64,000 bases of DNA from Gordonia phthalatica (GTDB taxonomy: Bacteria > Actinomycetota > Actinomycetes > Mycobacteriales > Mycobacteriaceae). The position numbers were made by a program, and so were the translations under genes. The notes below the pieces were generated by a model. That model had not been told where the DNA came from and ran no database searches. It saw nothing but the letters and a program-made list of their open reading frames with translations. Each line of letters starts with the position of its first letter. Within the stretch, counting starts at the first letter, position 1. Location of the stretch: assembly GCF_001305675.1 (NCBI RefSeq), contig NZ_CP011853.1:2604001-2668000 (forward strand), read 5' to 3'. This document shows positions 49,197-58,465 of the stretch, in pieces.

Positions 49197-49493
49197 TCAA
49201 GCGGTTGCGGCGAGTCGGAACACGACCTGCATTGCGATGGACAACACAATCAACACGATCAACAAAGACAAATCCAGTCGCACCGGCCCCAGCGGCAACG
49301 GAGGAATGAGCCTTCTGAGCAGTTTCACCGGAGGATCGGTGACGGTGAAGACGATCTCGATGACGACGACGGCGGGTCCGGACGGGCGCCAGCGGTGCGC
49401 GAACGACTGCACCATCTCGACGACGAACCGGCCGAGCAGCAGGATGAGGTACAAGAACAACGCGAAGTACAGGATCCATAGGAATACGCTCAC
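49197..49493 (-). CDS. yggT: YggT family membrane protein
   Basis: A 98-residue membrane protein with two hydrophobic segments (about 2-25 and 72-92), the central motif VVVIEIVFTVTDPPVKLLRRLIPPLPLGPVRLD being the YggT signature, with the conserved DPP(V)K...R-IPP. It sits between sepF and wag31, as in almost all actinobacteria (Rv2146c). Function not established; linked by position to division or polar growth. A strong hairpin (49523-49563) separates it from sepF. Confidence 0.9.
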   Translation of the reverse strand: MSVFLWILYFALFLYLILLLGRFVVEMVQSFAHRWRPSGPAVVVIEIVFTVTDPPVKLLRRLIPPLPLGPVRLDLSLLIVLIVLSIAMQVVFRLAATA

Positions 49494-49522
49494 CCCTCAA
49501 GGGTGCCTGATACCGCTGAGAA

Positions 49523-49563
49523 ACGTCGCGCCGCCCCGGAGTTTCTCCGGGGCGGCGCGACGT
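49523..49563. terminator. Perfect 19-base-arm hairpin after sepF
   Basis: ACGTCGCGCCGCCCCGGAG (49523-49541) and its exact complement (49545-49563) flank a TTT loop. It lies 34 bases after the sepF stop on the minus strand and 29 bases before the yggT start. It is long and GC-rich, with no T-run. Likely a terminator or mRNA stabiliser between sepF and yggT. Confidence 0.75.
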
Positions 49564-49597
49564 CGTCAGTGGCGAGTCTCTCGTTCAGATGCGGGCC

Positions 49598-50362
49598 TCA
49601 GGCCTGGTGGAAGAAGCCGCTCTCAGCGATCCGACGACGCTCCTCGGGGGTCACGTCGACGCCCGCGGGCGACAGCAGGAAGACCTTGGTGGCCACCTTG
49701 TCGAACGAACCGCGCATCGCGAACACCAGGCCGGCGGCGAAGTCGACGAGTCGCTTGGCCTCCTCGTTGCTCATGTCGGCGAGGTCCATGATGACGGGGC
49801 TGCCGTCGCGGAAGCGCTCACCGATGGTGCGGGCCTCCGAGTAGTCGCTCGGGCGCAGCGTGGAAATCTTCTTCATGGCATTCTCCGACTGCGGGTCGAC
49901 GTCGATCTGCGTATCGAGCGCCATCGCGTTGGCGCCGCGCACGGTGACATTGGACGAGCGGCTCAGCGGTTCCAGACGACGCACCGGCTCGGACTCCGCG
50001 CGACGAGAACCGACGTATGGGCGATCGGATTCCATGCGCGGCACGAAGCGATCGTCGGCCGGGCGACTCATCTCTGCCTCGCGGTACGCGGGTTCGCGGT
50101 ATCGCGGTGCGGGCTCACGCAGGCGCGGCTCCGGCTCACCGTAGGGCTCACGATAGTCCGCATCGCGGTAGTCGCGCTCGCGGAACGGCTCGTCGCCGTA
50201 GAACTCATCTTCGCGCGTGCCGTTGCTGCGGTACTTGTCCATGTACGCGCGCTCGCGTGCCGACATGCCCTGGGGCGCGTCGGGCTCAGCCAGGTAGTCG
50301 TCCTCGAAGTCGCTCGGAGGCACCATGCCGAAATATGCCTTGAACTTCTGCATCGTCGTCAT
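49598..50362 (-). CDS. sepF: Cell division protein SepF
   Basis: A 254-residue FtsZ membrane anchor. N-terminal amphipathic helix MQKFKAYFGMVPPSDF, a disordered, Arg/Tyr/Glu-rich middle (about 25-130, with repeats like REPxYRE), and the C-terminal SepF domain (about 150-254: ISTLRPSDYSEARTIGERFRDGSPVIMDLA; KRLVDFAAGLVFAMRGSFDKVATKVFLLSP). ATG 50362 follows AGGAAGG; ATG 50353 is also possible. SepF is the essential FtsZ membrane tether in actinobacteria, which lack FtsA. Confidence 0.95.
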   Translation of the reverse strand: MTTMQKFKAYFGMVPPSDFEDDYLAEPDAPQGMSARERAYMDKYRSNGTREDEFYGDEPFRERDYRDADYREPYGEPEPRLREPAPRYREPAYREAEMSRPADDRFVPRMESDRPYVGSRRAESEPVRRLEPLSRSSNVTVRGANAMALDTQIDVDPQSENAMKKISTLRPSDYSEARTIGERFRDGSPVIMDLADMSNEEAKRLVDFAAGLVFAMRGSFDKVATKVFLLSPAGVDVTPEERRRIAESGFFHQA

Positions 50363-50410
50363 TACGTGCCTTCCTGAACGGTGAGGTTGTTGCTGTGATT
50401 GAGAGCTACT

Positions 50411-50423
50411 ACTGATCATCAGT
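50411..50423. promoter_or_regulatory. Small perfect palindrome in the sepF leader
   Basis: ACTGAT-C-ATCAGT is a perfect 13-base inverted repeat in the 83-base gap between yggS and sepF, about 50 bases upstream of the sepF start. It stands out by being AT-rich. It may be a regulator site or part of the sepF promoter, but no protein can be assigned. Confidence 0.3.
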
Positions 50424-50445
50424 GGTTCTGCTGTGACCAATGTGA

Positions 50446-51204
50446 CTAAGGCGAGAGTATCGGCCGGGGTCCGAGAATCGCGGTACCGACACGCACGCAT
50501 GTCGATCCGTGTGCGATTGCCTCGTCCATGTCTCCGGACATGCCCGCCGACAGCTCGACGGCCCCCGGATACCGTTCCATGAACCCCGCGCGGATGTCAG
50601 CGATCCGCGCCATCGCGTCGTCGGCGGCCAGGCCGAGCGGAGCGATCAGCATCAGCCCGTCCAGGGTCAACGAATCCTCCGCCGCCAGAACATGATCCGC
50701 GGCCTCCTCCAGGTCTGCGGCGACCAGTCCCCCGCGCTTCGGGTCGCCGTCCAGGCTCACCTGCAGCAGGACGCCGAGCCGTTCGTCACGGTGGCCCGCC
50801 TCCAGGGCTCGGGCGGCGGCGCCGTCGAAGGCGTCGATCAGAGCGAGCGAGTCGACCGAGTGCACCCGACGCGCCCACCGGGCGATGCCGCCGGCCTTCT
50901 TCCGCTGCACGCTGCCGATCATGTCGGCCGCGAACGGGACGTCGACCTCGCCGCGCACGCGTGCGATCTTCCGGCCGGCCTCGGGTTCGCGGGACTCGCC
51001 GAACTCCCGCTCCCCCAGTGCCAGCAGGCGTGCGAGGTCCTCCGCCGGATGGAACTTGGTGACGACGAGCAGTGCGATGTCCTCCGGCGCACGACCGGCC
51101 GATTCGGCGGCCGCCACGAGTCGACGCCGCGTGGCCGCGAGGGCGGCGGCGAGCTCCTGCGTGCGCGCGTCGGGTCCGGCCGTCTCGTCCGGACCGGCGT
51201 TCAC
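50446..51204 (-). CDS. yggS: YggS family PLP-homeostasis protein
   Basis: A 252-residue PLP-binding TIM-barrel protein (PLPHP family). The PLP lysine is in LLVVTKFHPAEDL near residue 50, GEREFGESREPEA is the family segment after it, and SLDGDPKRGG, LDGLMLIAPLG, and the C-terminal ELSAGMSGDMDEAIAHGSTCVRVGTAILGPR motif are clear. The usual FIGHLQ.NK segment reads MIGSVQRKKA. It keeps PLP levels balanced rather than catalysing a reaction. GTG 51204 overlaps the upstream gene stop (GTGA). Equivalent to Rv2148c. Confidence 0.92.
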   Translation of the reverse strand: MNAGPDETAGPDARTQELAAALAATRRRLVAAAESAGRAPEDIALLVVTKFHPAEDLARLLALGEREFGESREPEAGRKIARVRGEVDVPFAADMIGSVQRKKAGGIARWARRVHSVDSLALIDAFDGAAARALEAGHRDERLGVLLQVSLDGDPKRGGLVAADLEEAADHVLAAEDSLTLDGLMLIAPLGLAADDAMARIADIRAGFMERYPGAVELSAGMSGDMDEAIAHGSTCVRVGTAILGPRPILSP

Positions 51205-51929
51205 TCGTCGGCTCCGGCGCCGTCCATCCAGATCACGGAGGCCAGTCGACCGGTGGGAGCACCGCGACGGTGGCTGAACAGCGTCGTGTCGCCGATGGTG
51301 CACCGCGGGTCGACGGCCACCGCGGACACGCCCGCCTCCAGGAGCTGCCTCCGGATGCCCGCGCGCAGGTCGAGGCCCGGGGTGCCCTTGGTGGTGCGGC
51401 AGGCGCTGCCGGGCAGATGCTTCTCGACATCGGCCTGCATGGCCGCGGGCACCTCGTACCGCTCGCCGCTGGCGGCGGGTCCGAGGAAGGCTCCGATGCG
51501 GTCGGGGCGGGCGCCGAGGTCGATCATCACGCGGAGCGCCTCCGGGATGATGCCGACGCGGGCGCCGACGCGGCCCGCGTGCACGGCCGCCACGACGCCG
51601 GCCTCGTCGTCGCTGAGGAGCACGGGGACACAGTCGGCGGTGAGCACCGCGAGCACGAGGTCGCGCTGAGTCGTCACGATGCCGTCGGTCGCCGGGATCG
51701 GTTCCGCGACGGGACCGTCGACCACGGTGACGGTGCGCGTGTGCAGCTGCTCCATCCAGACCACCCGATCGGGTGCGACGCCGAGGTCGCGCGCCAGGCG
51801 CGCCCGGTTGGCCGCGACGGCGGCCGGGTCGTCGCCGACGTGATCGCCGAGGTTGAACGAATCGAACGGTGCGGTGGAAACGCCTCCGGCGCGCGTGGTG
51901 ACCGCGCGCCGGACGTTGAAGTCAGACAA
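51201..51929 (-). CDS. pgeF: Peptidoglycan editing factor / YfiH family oxidoreductase
   Basis: A 242-residue multicopper-polyphenol-oxidase-like (YfiH) protein. Metal-binding residues: His in MEQLHTRTV, Cys in LTADCVPVLL, His in AVHAGRVGA. TTRAGGVSTAPFDSFNLGDHVGDD is the family's start. The E. coli homologue removes incorrect residues from peptidoglycan precursors (established there). The start is TTG 51929, after AGGAAG. It is downstream of ftsZ by 33 bases, as Rv2149c is. Confidence 0.9.
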   Translation of the reverse strand: MSDFNVRRAVTTRAGGVSTAPFDSFNLGDHVGDDPAAVAANRARLARDLGVAPDRVVWMEQLHTRTVTVVDGPVAEPIPATDGIVTTQRDLVLAVLTADCVPVLLSDDEAGVVAAVHAGRVGARVGIIPEALRVMIDLGARPDRIGAFLGPAASGERYEVPAAMQADVEKHLPGSACRTTKGTPGLDLRAGIRRQLLEAGVSAVAVDPRCTIGDTTLFSHRRGAPTGRLASVIWMDGAGADE

Positions 51930-51962
51930 GTCTTCCTGCTCTTCTGGTTTCGTGCTGCCCGG

Positions 51963-53135
<1,173 letters not shown>

Positions 53136-53341
53136 GATGCCTTCCTACTCCGAAACAGAAACCCTAAAGCTCAACCAAAGGGTTATAGTTATGTCAAGTA
53201 CTGGTGTTGAAAACGACGGTATTGACTGCGGCGACGCAGTGCCAGCAGGCACGCGGGCGTGTCGCGAAATCAGTGGGGCAATTCATGCTCGCCCCCCGCC
53301 TCAGTCGGTCTCTCCGACCGCGCTCCGCGCGGTGATGACGG
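53136..53341 (-). promoter_or_regulatory. ftsZ promoter region
   Basis: A 206-base gap between ftsQ and ftsZ without a gene. A perfect -35 hexamer TTGACA (minus strand 53197-53192) lies about 60 bases upstream of the ftsZ ATG and starts an AT-rich run (TAACTATAACC). No good -10 is found at 17 bases; TTTAGG lies further down. A GGAAGG precedes the ATG. This shows that ftsZ can be transcribed apart from the upstream cluster. Confidence 0.45.
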
Positions 53342-54061
53342 TCAGCGGACGGACGCGAACTCCGGGCTCGACACGTTGTACTCGGTCCCCTTCACCGTCA
53401 ACAGGTGTCGGAGCGCCTCCGCCTTGTCGTCCGTGCGCTCGGCGTCGCCCCAGACCGCGGTCCGGCCGCTCTTCAGGGTCAGGCTGATCCCGGAGGGCGA
53501 CTCCGCGGTCACGGCGGTGACATTGGCCCGCAGCCAGTCCGGCAGGTCCTCGATGACGGTCAGCGCGGCCTTGGTCGTCGGATTCGAGGCGGCCGGGTTC
53601 TCCATCTTCAGGGTGGGCAGTGCCCGCAAGTCCTTCGGGAGCGCTTTGGCGTCGTCGAAGGTCAGGTACACCATGCCGAGCCGGTCCATCACGCCGATCT
53701 TGCCGTCGCGCGGCACGGTCACGAGCGGAGTCCGCTCGACCACCGCGACGGTCACCGTCGACGGATAGCCGACGCTGACGTTCACCGATTCGACCGCGGG
53801 CAGCGACGAGACCCGCTGAGCAATGGCCGCGGTGTCCACGCGCAGGAGCGGGCGCCCCTCGGGAACCTGTGCGACCCGGAGCACCTCGTTCGTGTCCACG
53901 GTTCGCGTTCCGGTCACGTCGACAGACCGCACCGACATCAGCGGCGTGAAGTAGGCGACGGCCGTCAGTCCGCCGAGCACCACGAGAACTGCGATGATCG
54001 CGGTGATCGGCCTCCACCGACGCGAGCGCGGGGCGGTCGAGACATCGCTGCCGCGGGTCAT
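53342..54061 (-). CDS. ftsQ: Cell division protein FtsQ
   Basis: A 239-residue bitopic membrane protein. Cytoplasmic N-terminus RSRRWRPI, transmembrane helix (about 18-40: AIIAVLVVLGGLTAVAYF), POTRA domain (MSVRSVDVTGTRTVDTNEVLRVAQV, about 45-115), then the FtsQ beta-domain with ERTPLVTVPRDGKIGVMDRLG. It joins the divisome at the septum. ATG 54061 overlaps the murC stop (ATGA); the open frame upstream belongs to murC shadow. Confidence 0.92.
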   Translation of the reverse strand: MTRGSDVSTAPRSRRWRPITAIIAVLVVLGGLTAVAYFTPLMSVRSVDVTGTRTVDTNEVLRVAQVPEGRPLLRVDTAAIAQRVSSLPAVESVNVSVGYPSTVTVAVVERTPLVTVPRDGKIGVMDRLGMVYLTFDDAKALPKDLRALPTLKMENPAASNPTTKAALTVIEDLPDWLRANVTAVTAESPSGISLTLKSGRTAVWGDAERTDDKAEALRHLLTVKGTEYNVSSPEFASVR

Positions 54062-55530
54062 CGATCTCCGAGGGTTTCCAGGGAGGCGAGGATGGCGGGC
54101 GCCTGCATGGTGATGTCGCCCGCGCCGATCGTGAGGACGAGGTCGCCGCGGCGGGCGCGCGCGGCGACGGCCTCCGCGATCGCCGAGGCGTCCGGCACGA
54201 AGGCGACCGGTGCCGTCACGGCGTCGGCGATCAACCGCCCGGTGACGCCCGGCTGCGGCTGCTCGCGCGCACCGTAGACGTCCGCGACGATCACGTCGTC
54301 GGCCAGGTCGAGCGCCGCCGCGAACTCGGTCGCGAACTCCGCGGTGCGCGAGTACAGGTGCGGTTGGAAGACCGCGATGACCCGGCCCGAGCCGGCCGCG
54401 ACCACTCCGCGCGCGGCCTGCAGGACGGCGCGGACCTCGGTCGGGTGATGCGCGTAGTCGTCGTAGACGTCGACATCGCTGACCCGGCCGCGTAGTTCGA
54501 ACCGGCGGTGCACGCCGCCGAAGCTCTCGATGCCCTCGGCCACCGTGTCGACGTCGTGGCCGACGCGGGTGCACGCGATCAGCGCGCCGAGCGCGTTGAG
54601 CGCCATGTGTCGACCGGGCAGCCGCACTTCGAGTGGGCGCGTGCGATCCTCCGGAACGAGCGGTGCGCTCAGCAGAACGGTCGCCGAACTGCCCGCGCCG
54701 TGCGGCCGGTCCTCGAGGAGTTGCGCGACGACGGGGACGCCCGAGACCTCGATTCGCTGGTCGCTGCCGTAGCCCAGCACCGCGACGCCACGGTCCGCGA
54801 GTGCGTCTCGGTGCCGCTCCCCGAGCGCCGCAGCGCCCGGGTCGTCGAGGCACAGGACCAGCGTGCCGCCGGGCCGGATGAGGTCGACGAAGTCGTCGAA
54901 GACCTTGACGTAGGCCTCTTCGCTGCCGAAGAAGTCGAGGTGATCGGCCTCGATGTTGGTGATGACGACGATGTCCGGGGTGTACAGCAGCAGCGAGCCG
55001 TCGCTCTCGTCGGCCTCGGCGACGAAGCTCTCGCCGCTGCCGTGATGCGCGTTGGTGCCGGACTCGTTGAGTTCCCCGCCGATCGCGAAGGACGGGTCGG
55101 CACCGCAGTGCTGCAGCGCCACCACCGACATCGACGTGGTGGAGGTCTTGCCGTGCGTGCCGGAGATCAGGACCGTCCGGTGTCCCTCCATCAGAAGGGC
55201 GAGCACCTCGGGGCGGTACACGATCGGGATGCCTCGTCGTCGTGCCTCGACGAGCTCGGGATTGTCGTCCGGGACGGCTGCGCGCGTCGTCACGACCACC
55301 GTCGGCCCACCGTCGAGCAGGTCCAGGGCGTCGGGTGCGTGCCCGACCCGCACCTGCGCACCGCGGGTCCGGAGGGCCAGCACGCCGCGCGAGTCACGGG
55401 CGTCCGATCCGGACACCTGTCCCCCGCGGGCGAGGAGGATGCGGGCGAGTCCGGACATCCCGGCGCCGCCGATGCCGACCATGTGGACGCGGGTGAGCTG
55501 CGCGGGCAGCGTTGCGTCGACCGCGGTCAT
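54058..55530 (-). CDS. murC: UDP-N-acetylmuramate--L-alanine ligase
   Basis: A 490-residue Mur ligase that adds L-Ala to UDP-MurNAc. N-terminal VHMVGIGGAGMSGLARILL (Rossmann-type), P-loop GTHGKTSTTSM near residue 125, ALQHCGADPSFAIGG, EADESDGSLL, NIEADHLDFFG, and DVYDDYAHHPTEVRAVL in the C-terminal domain, all MurC-specific. Overlaps ftsQ and murG by four bases each. Confidence 0.96.
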   Translation of the reverse strand: MTAVDATLPAQLTRVHMVGIGGAGMSGLARILLARGGQVSGSDARDSRGVLALRTRGAQVRVGHAPDALDLLDGGPTVVVTTRAAVPDDNPELVEARRRGIPIVYRPEVLALLMEGHRTVLISGTHGKTSTTSMSVVALQHCGADPSFAIGGELNESGTNAHHGSGESFVAEADESDGSLLLYTPDIVVITNIEADHLDFFGSEEAYVKVFDDFVDLIRPGGTLVLCLDDPGAAALGERHRDALADRGVAVLGYGSDQRIEVSGVPVVAQLLEDRPHGAGSSATVLLSAPLVPEDRTRPLEVRLPGRHMALNALGALIACTRVGHDVDTVAEGIESFGGVHRRFELRGRVSDVDVYDDYAHHPTEVRAVLQAARGVVAAGSGRVIAVFQPHLYSRTAEFATEFAAALDLADDVIVADVYGAREQPQPGVTGRLIADAVTAPVAFVPDASAIAEAVAARARRGDLVLTIGAGDITMQAPAILASLETLGDR

Positions 55531-56678
55531 CGTCGTCCACCCTTCCGTGCGGCGGCCAGTTCCAGTGCGGCCGTGGCGACTTCGGCGGCCGCGTCACGGT
55601 GACCGAGACCCGAGGCCGCGGCGCTCATCGACGCCAGCCGCTCGGTGTCGGTCAGCAGGTCGGGAATGGTCCGCGTGACCCACTCCGCCGTCACGACGTC
55701 GTCGTCGACGATGATCGCGGCACCGGCCGTCTCGGCGGGCAGGGCGTTGAGCCGCTGCTCTCCGTTGCCGTGCGGCAGCGGGACGTAGATCGCGGGCAGT
55801 CCCGTTGCCGAGATCTCGGCGACGGTCATGGCGCCGGATCGGCACATCACGAGGTCGGCGGCCGCATAGGCCAGATCCATGCGGTTGAGGTAGCTGACGC
55901 CGACATACGGCGGCGCGTCCGGTCCGGAGACCGGCTCGATGCTGTTCTTGGGACCGTAGGCGTGCAGCACGCCGATGCCCGCGGCACCCAGGGCGGTCGC
56001 GGCGGGCGCGACGGCCTCGTTGAGTCGCTGGGCGCCCTGCGAGCCGCCGAAGACGAGCAGGGTCGGCGCCTTCTGATCCAGGCCGAAGAAGGTCCGCGCG
56101 TCTGCGCGGTGCGCTGCCCGGTCGAGGTCGGTGATGGCGCCGCGCACGGGGATGCCGACGATCTGCGCGTCGGCCAGTCCCGAGCCGGGCACCGCCGCCA
56201 TGACGCGCTCGGCGAGTTTGGCGCCGACCTTGTTGGCGATGCCGGCGCGGGCGTTGGCCTCGTGCAGGACCACCGGGATGCGGCGGCCGCCGCGGACGTA
56301 GCTGCGGGCGGCGAGATACGCGGGCAACGCCACGTACCCGCCGAATCCGATGACGACGTCGGCCTGCACGTCGGCGAAGACCTTGCGGGTGGCCGACACC
56401 GACCGCGCGACGCGCCACGGCGTCTTCGCGAGTTCCATGCCGGGCTTCCGCGGAAGCGGCACCGGCGGGATCAGCCGGAGGTCGTACCCGCGCGCGGGAA
56501 CGATCTTGTTCTCCAGGCCGCGGTGGGTGCCGAGCGCCGTGATCCGCGCCGTCGGATCCAGTTCGCGAACCGCGTCGGCGACGGCCATCGCCGGCTCGAT
56601 GTGTCCCGCGGTGCCGCCGCCTGCGACGACCACCGAAAGGCCGGATCCTTCTGTCTGCGTCCGACTGCGCGTGCTCAC
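55527..56678 (-). CDS. murG: Lipid II synthase glycosyltransferase MurG
   Basis: A 383-residue GT28 enzyme that transfers GlcNAc from UDP-GlcNAc to lipid I. N-terminal GGGTAGHIEPAMAVAD, the lipid-I region GFGGYVALPAYLAA, HEANARAGIANK, and the UDP site FGGSQGAQRLNEA plus AEISATGLPAIYVPLPHGNGEQ. It works at the inner face of the membrane. Start: GTG 56678 overlaps the ftsW stop (GTGA) and has GGGAGAG nine bases before it; ATG 56696 would give 389 residues and a 22-base overlap. Confidence 0.95.
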   Translation of the reverse strand: MSTRSRTQTEGSGLSVVVAGGGTAGHIEPAMAVADAVRELDPTARITALGTHRGLENKIVPARGYDLRLIPPVPLPRKPGMELAKTPWRVARSVSATRKVFADVQADVVIGFGGYVALPAYLAARSYVRGGRRIPVVLHEANARAGIANKVGAKLAERVMAAVPGSGLADAQIVGIPVRGAITDLDRAAHRADARTFFGLDQKAPTLLVFGGSQGAQRLNEAVAPAATALGAAGIGVLHAYGPKNSIEPVSGPDAPPYVGVSYLNRMDLAYAAADLVMCRSGAMTVAEISATGLPAIYVPLPHGNGEQRLNALPAETAGAAIIVDDDVVTAEWVTRTIPDLLTDTERLASMSAAASGLGHRDAAAEVATAALELAAARKGGRR

Positions 56679-58465
56679 CGGCGACCGCTCTCCCATTCGC
56701 CTCGGCCGCTCCGCCGTGAACGCTCACGCGGGGCCGACGACCTCGATTCCTGCCACGACCGGCTCGGTCGCGCACCCCTTGAACGATAGTGGATCTCTCC
56801 GGAGCTCGACTCGCCCGTCCGGCGTGCCCCGCGCGCGGGGCTGTTCGTCGCGGCACGACCGCGGCCGTCCCAGGCGCGCGGCGGCGCGGGACGGCGGCTC
56901 GGCGCGACGGGTGCCGGTGCCGGGCGACGACGGGCCGCGCGCTGCGACGGCGCACGGTAGGCCACGGGCTTCGGCAGCCGCAGGAGTCCCGCCAGTCCCT
57001 TCGGCGCGGGACCCGACAGTGCGATGACGGCCTCGGGTTCGTGTCGGGCGGCGTTCGCGAGCATGCCCAGCATGGCGAGCATCATCAGCGCGGACGAACC
57101 GCCGTAGGACAGGATCGGGAGCTGGATGCCGGTGACCGGCAGCAATCCGACAACGTAGCCGATGTTGATGAAGGCCTGCATCAGGAAGAGCACGGTGATG
57201 GTGGCCGACATCAGCCGCAGGAACGGATCCACGGAACGCCGCGCGATCCGCAGGCCCGCGTAGCCGAGCAGGACGTACAGGCCGAGGACCGACAGCCCGC
57301 CGACCAGTCCGAACTCCTCGCCGATGACGGCGAAGATGAAGTCGTTGTGCGCGTTCGGCAGATAGTTCCACTTCGCGGTGCCCATGCCGAGGCCCTTGCC
57401 GAGCAGCCCGCCGTCGGCGAGCGCGTACTTGGCCTGGTTGGACTGGTAGCCGGAGCCGAGGATGTCCTTGTTGCCGTTCAAGAAGCTGAACACGCGAGCC
57501 GCGCGATAGGCCCACATCATCGCCAGGACCGCGCCGATCGCGATGAACGCGGCGATGAACGCAGCGAAGTAGCGGGCACGCATGCCGCCGAACCACAGCA
57601 GCGTCGCGACGATCATGCCGAGGATCATCGTGGTGGACTGATTCCGCTCGGCCAGGACGAGCAGGGCGATGGCGACGAACACCGGCATCAGCGGGAGCAT
57701 CAGCGACCGCACCGACGCCGTCTTCGGATCGCGCGTCGAGAGGACCGCGGCACCCCACACGCACAGGGCCAGCTTCGCCATCTCCGACGGCTGGAAGGTG
57801 AGGCCGGCGATCGACACCCAGCGTTGCGCACCGCCACCGGACACGCCGATGCCGGGGACCAGCACCGCGATCAGCAGGCCGATCGAGACGAGCAGGATCG
57901 GTACGGAGAGCTTCTGCAGCGTCCGCACGGAGATCCGCGCCGACAGATAGAACAGGACCAGGCCGAGGGCGACGAACATCACCTGAGTGGTGAACATGCC
58001 GTAGGCCGAGCCGTCCTTGGCGTAGCCCTCGACCGCCGACGCGGACAGGACCATCATCAGGCCGAGGCCGACCAGGACCACCGTGATCGACACGATCAGG
58101 TGGAACGACGTCAGCGGCCGCGCCAGCAGGTTGCGGACGCCGGAGCCGAGGAAGGAGCCCGCCGCACGGAGGTCGGAGGCCCGAACCACCCGCAGTCGTC
58201 GCAGCGGCTGGGCCGTCGGGGACGGTCGTGCGGTCGTCGTGGCCGTCCGGCGACGGCGGCGTCGCGCGGTGCGCTCGCCGTCCTCGTCGTCGGCGTCGGT
58301 GAGGGCGCCCTCCGCATCGGTGCCCCCGGATTCGGGGCGACCGGCGTCTGTCGCCGCCGTGTCGTCCACCCCCGAGCCGGTGCTCCCGGCTGCGGCGGAC
58401 GTCGAGTCAGAGCGGTCGGCAGCGCTGTCGTCGGCGCCGTCGAACTCGGTGCCGTCGGAGGTCAT
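56675..58465 (-). CDS. ftsW: SEDS peptidoglycan glycosyltransferase FtsW
   Basis: A 596-residue SEDS protein. Residues 1-110 are disordered: acidic Ser/Asp/Gly, then an Arg-rich patch (ERTARRRRRRT). About 120-490 form ten membrane helices: LMMVLSASAVEGYA, WVSIAGLTFQPSEMAKLAL, ARVFSFLNG, NAHNDFIFAVIGEEFGLVGG, and QLPILSYGGSSALMML (all SEDS motifs). Residues 500-596 are a second Arg/Pro/Ser-rich tail. Long cytoplasmic tails are typical of mycobacterial FtsW (Rv2154c). It polymerises lipid II with FtsI. Overlaps murD and murG. Confidence 0.95.
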   Translation of the reverse strand: MTSDGTEFDGADDSAADRSDSTSAAAGSTGSGVDDTAATDAGRPESGGTDAEGALTDADDEDGERTARRRRRRTATTTARPSPTAQPLRRLRVVRASDLRAAGSFLGSGVRNLLARPLTSFHLIVSITVVLVGLGLMMVLSASAVEGYAKDGSAYGMFTTQVMFVALGLVLFYLSARISVRTLQKLSVPILLVSIGLLIAVLVPGIGVSGGGAQRWVSIAGLTFQPSEMAKLALCVWGAAVLSTRDPKTASVRSLMLPLMPVFVAIALLVLAERNQSTTMILGMIVATLLWFGGMRARYFAAFIAAFIAIGAVLAMMWAYRAARVFSFLNGNKDILGSGYQSNQAKYALADGGLLGKGLGMGTAKWNYLPNAHNDFIFAVIGEEFGLVGGLSVLGLYVLLGYAGLRIARRSVDPFLRLMSATITVLFLMQAFINIGYVVGLLPVTGIQLPILSYGGSSALMMLAMLGMLANAARHEPEAVIALSGPAPKGLAGLLRLPKPVAYRAPSQRAARRRPAPAPVAPSRRPAPPRAWDGRGRAATNSPARGARRTGESSSGEIHYRSRGARPSRSWQESRSSAPRERSRRSGRGEWESGRR

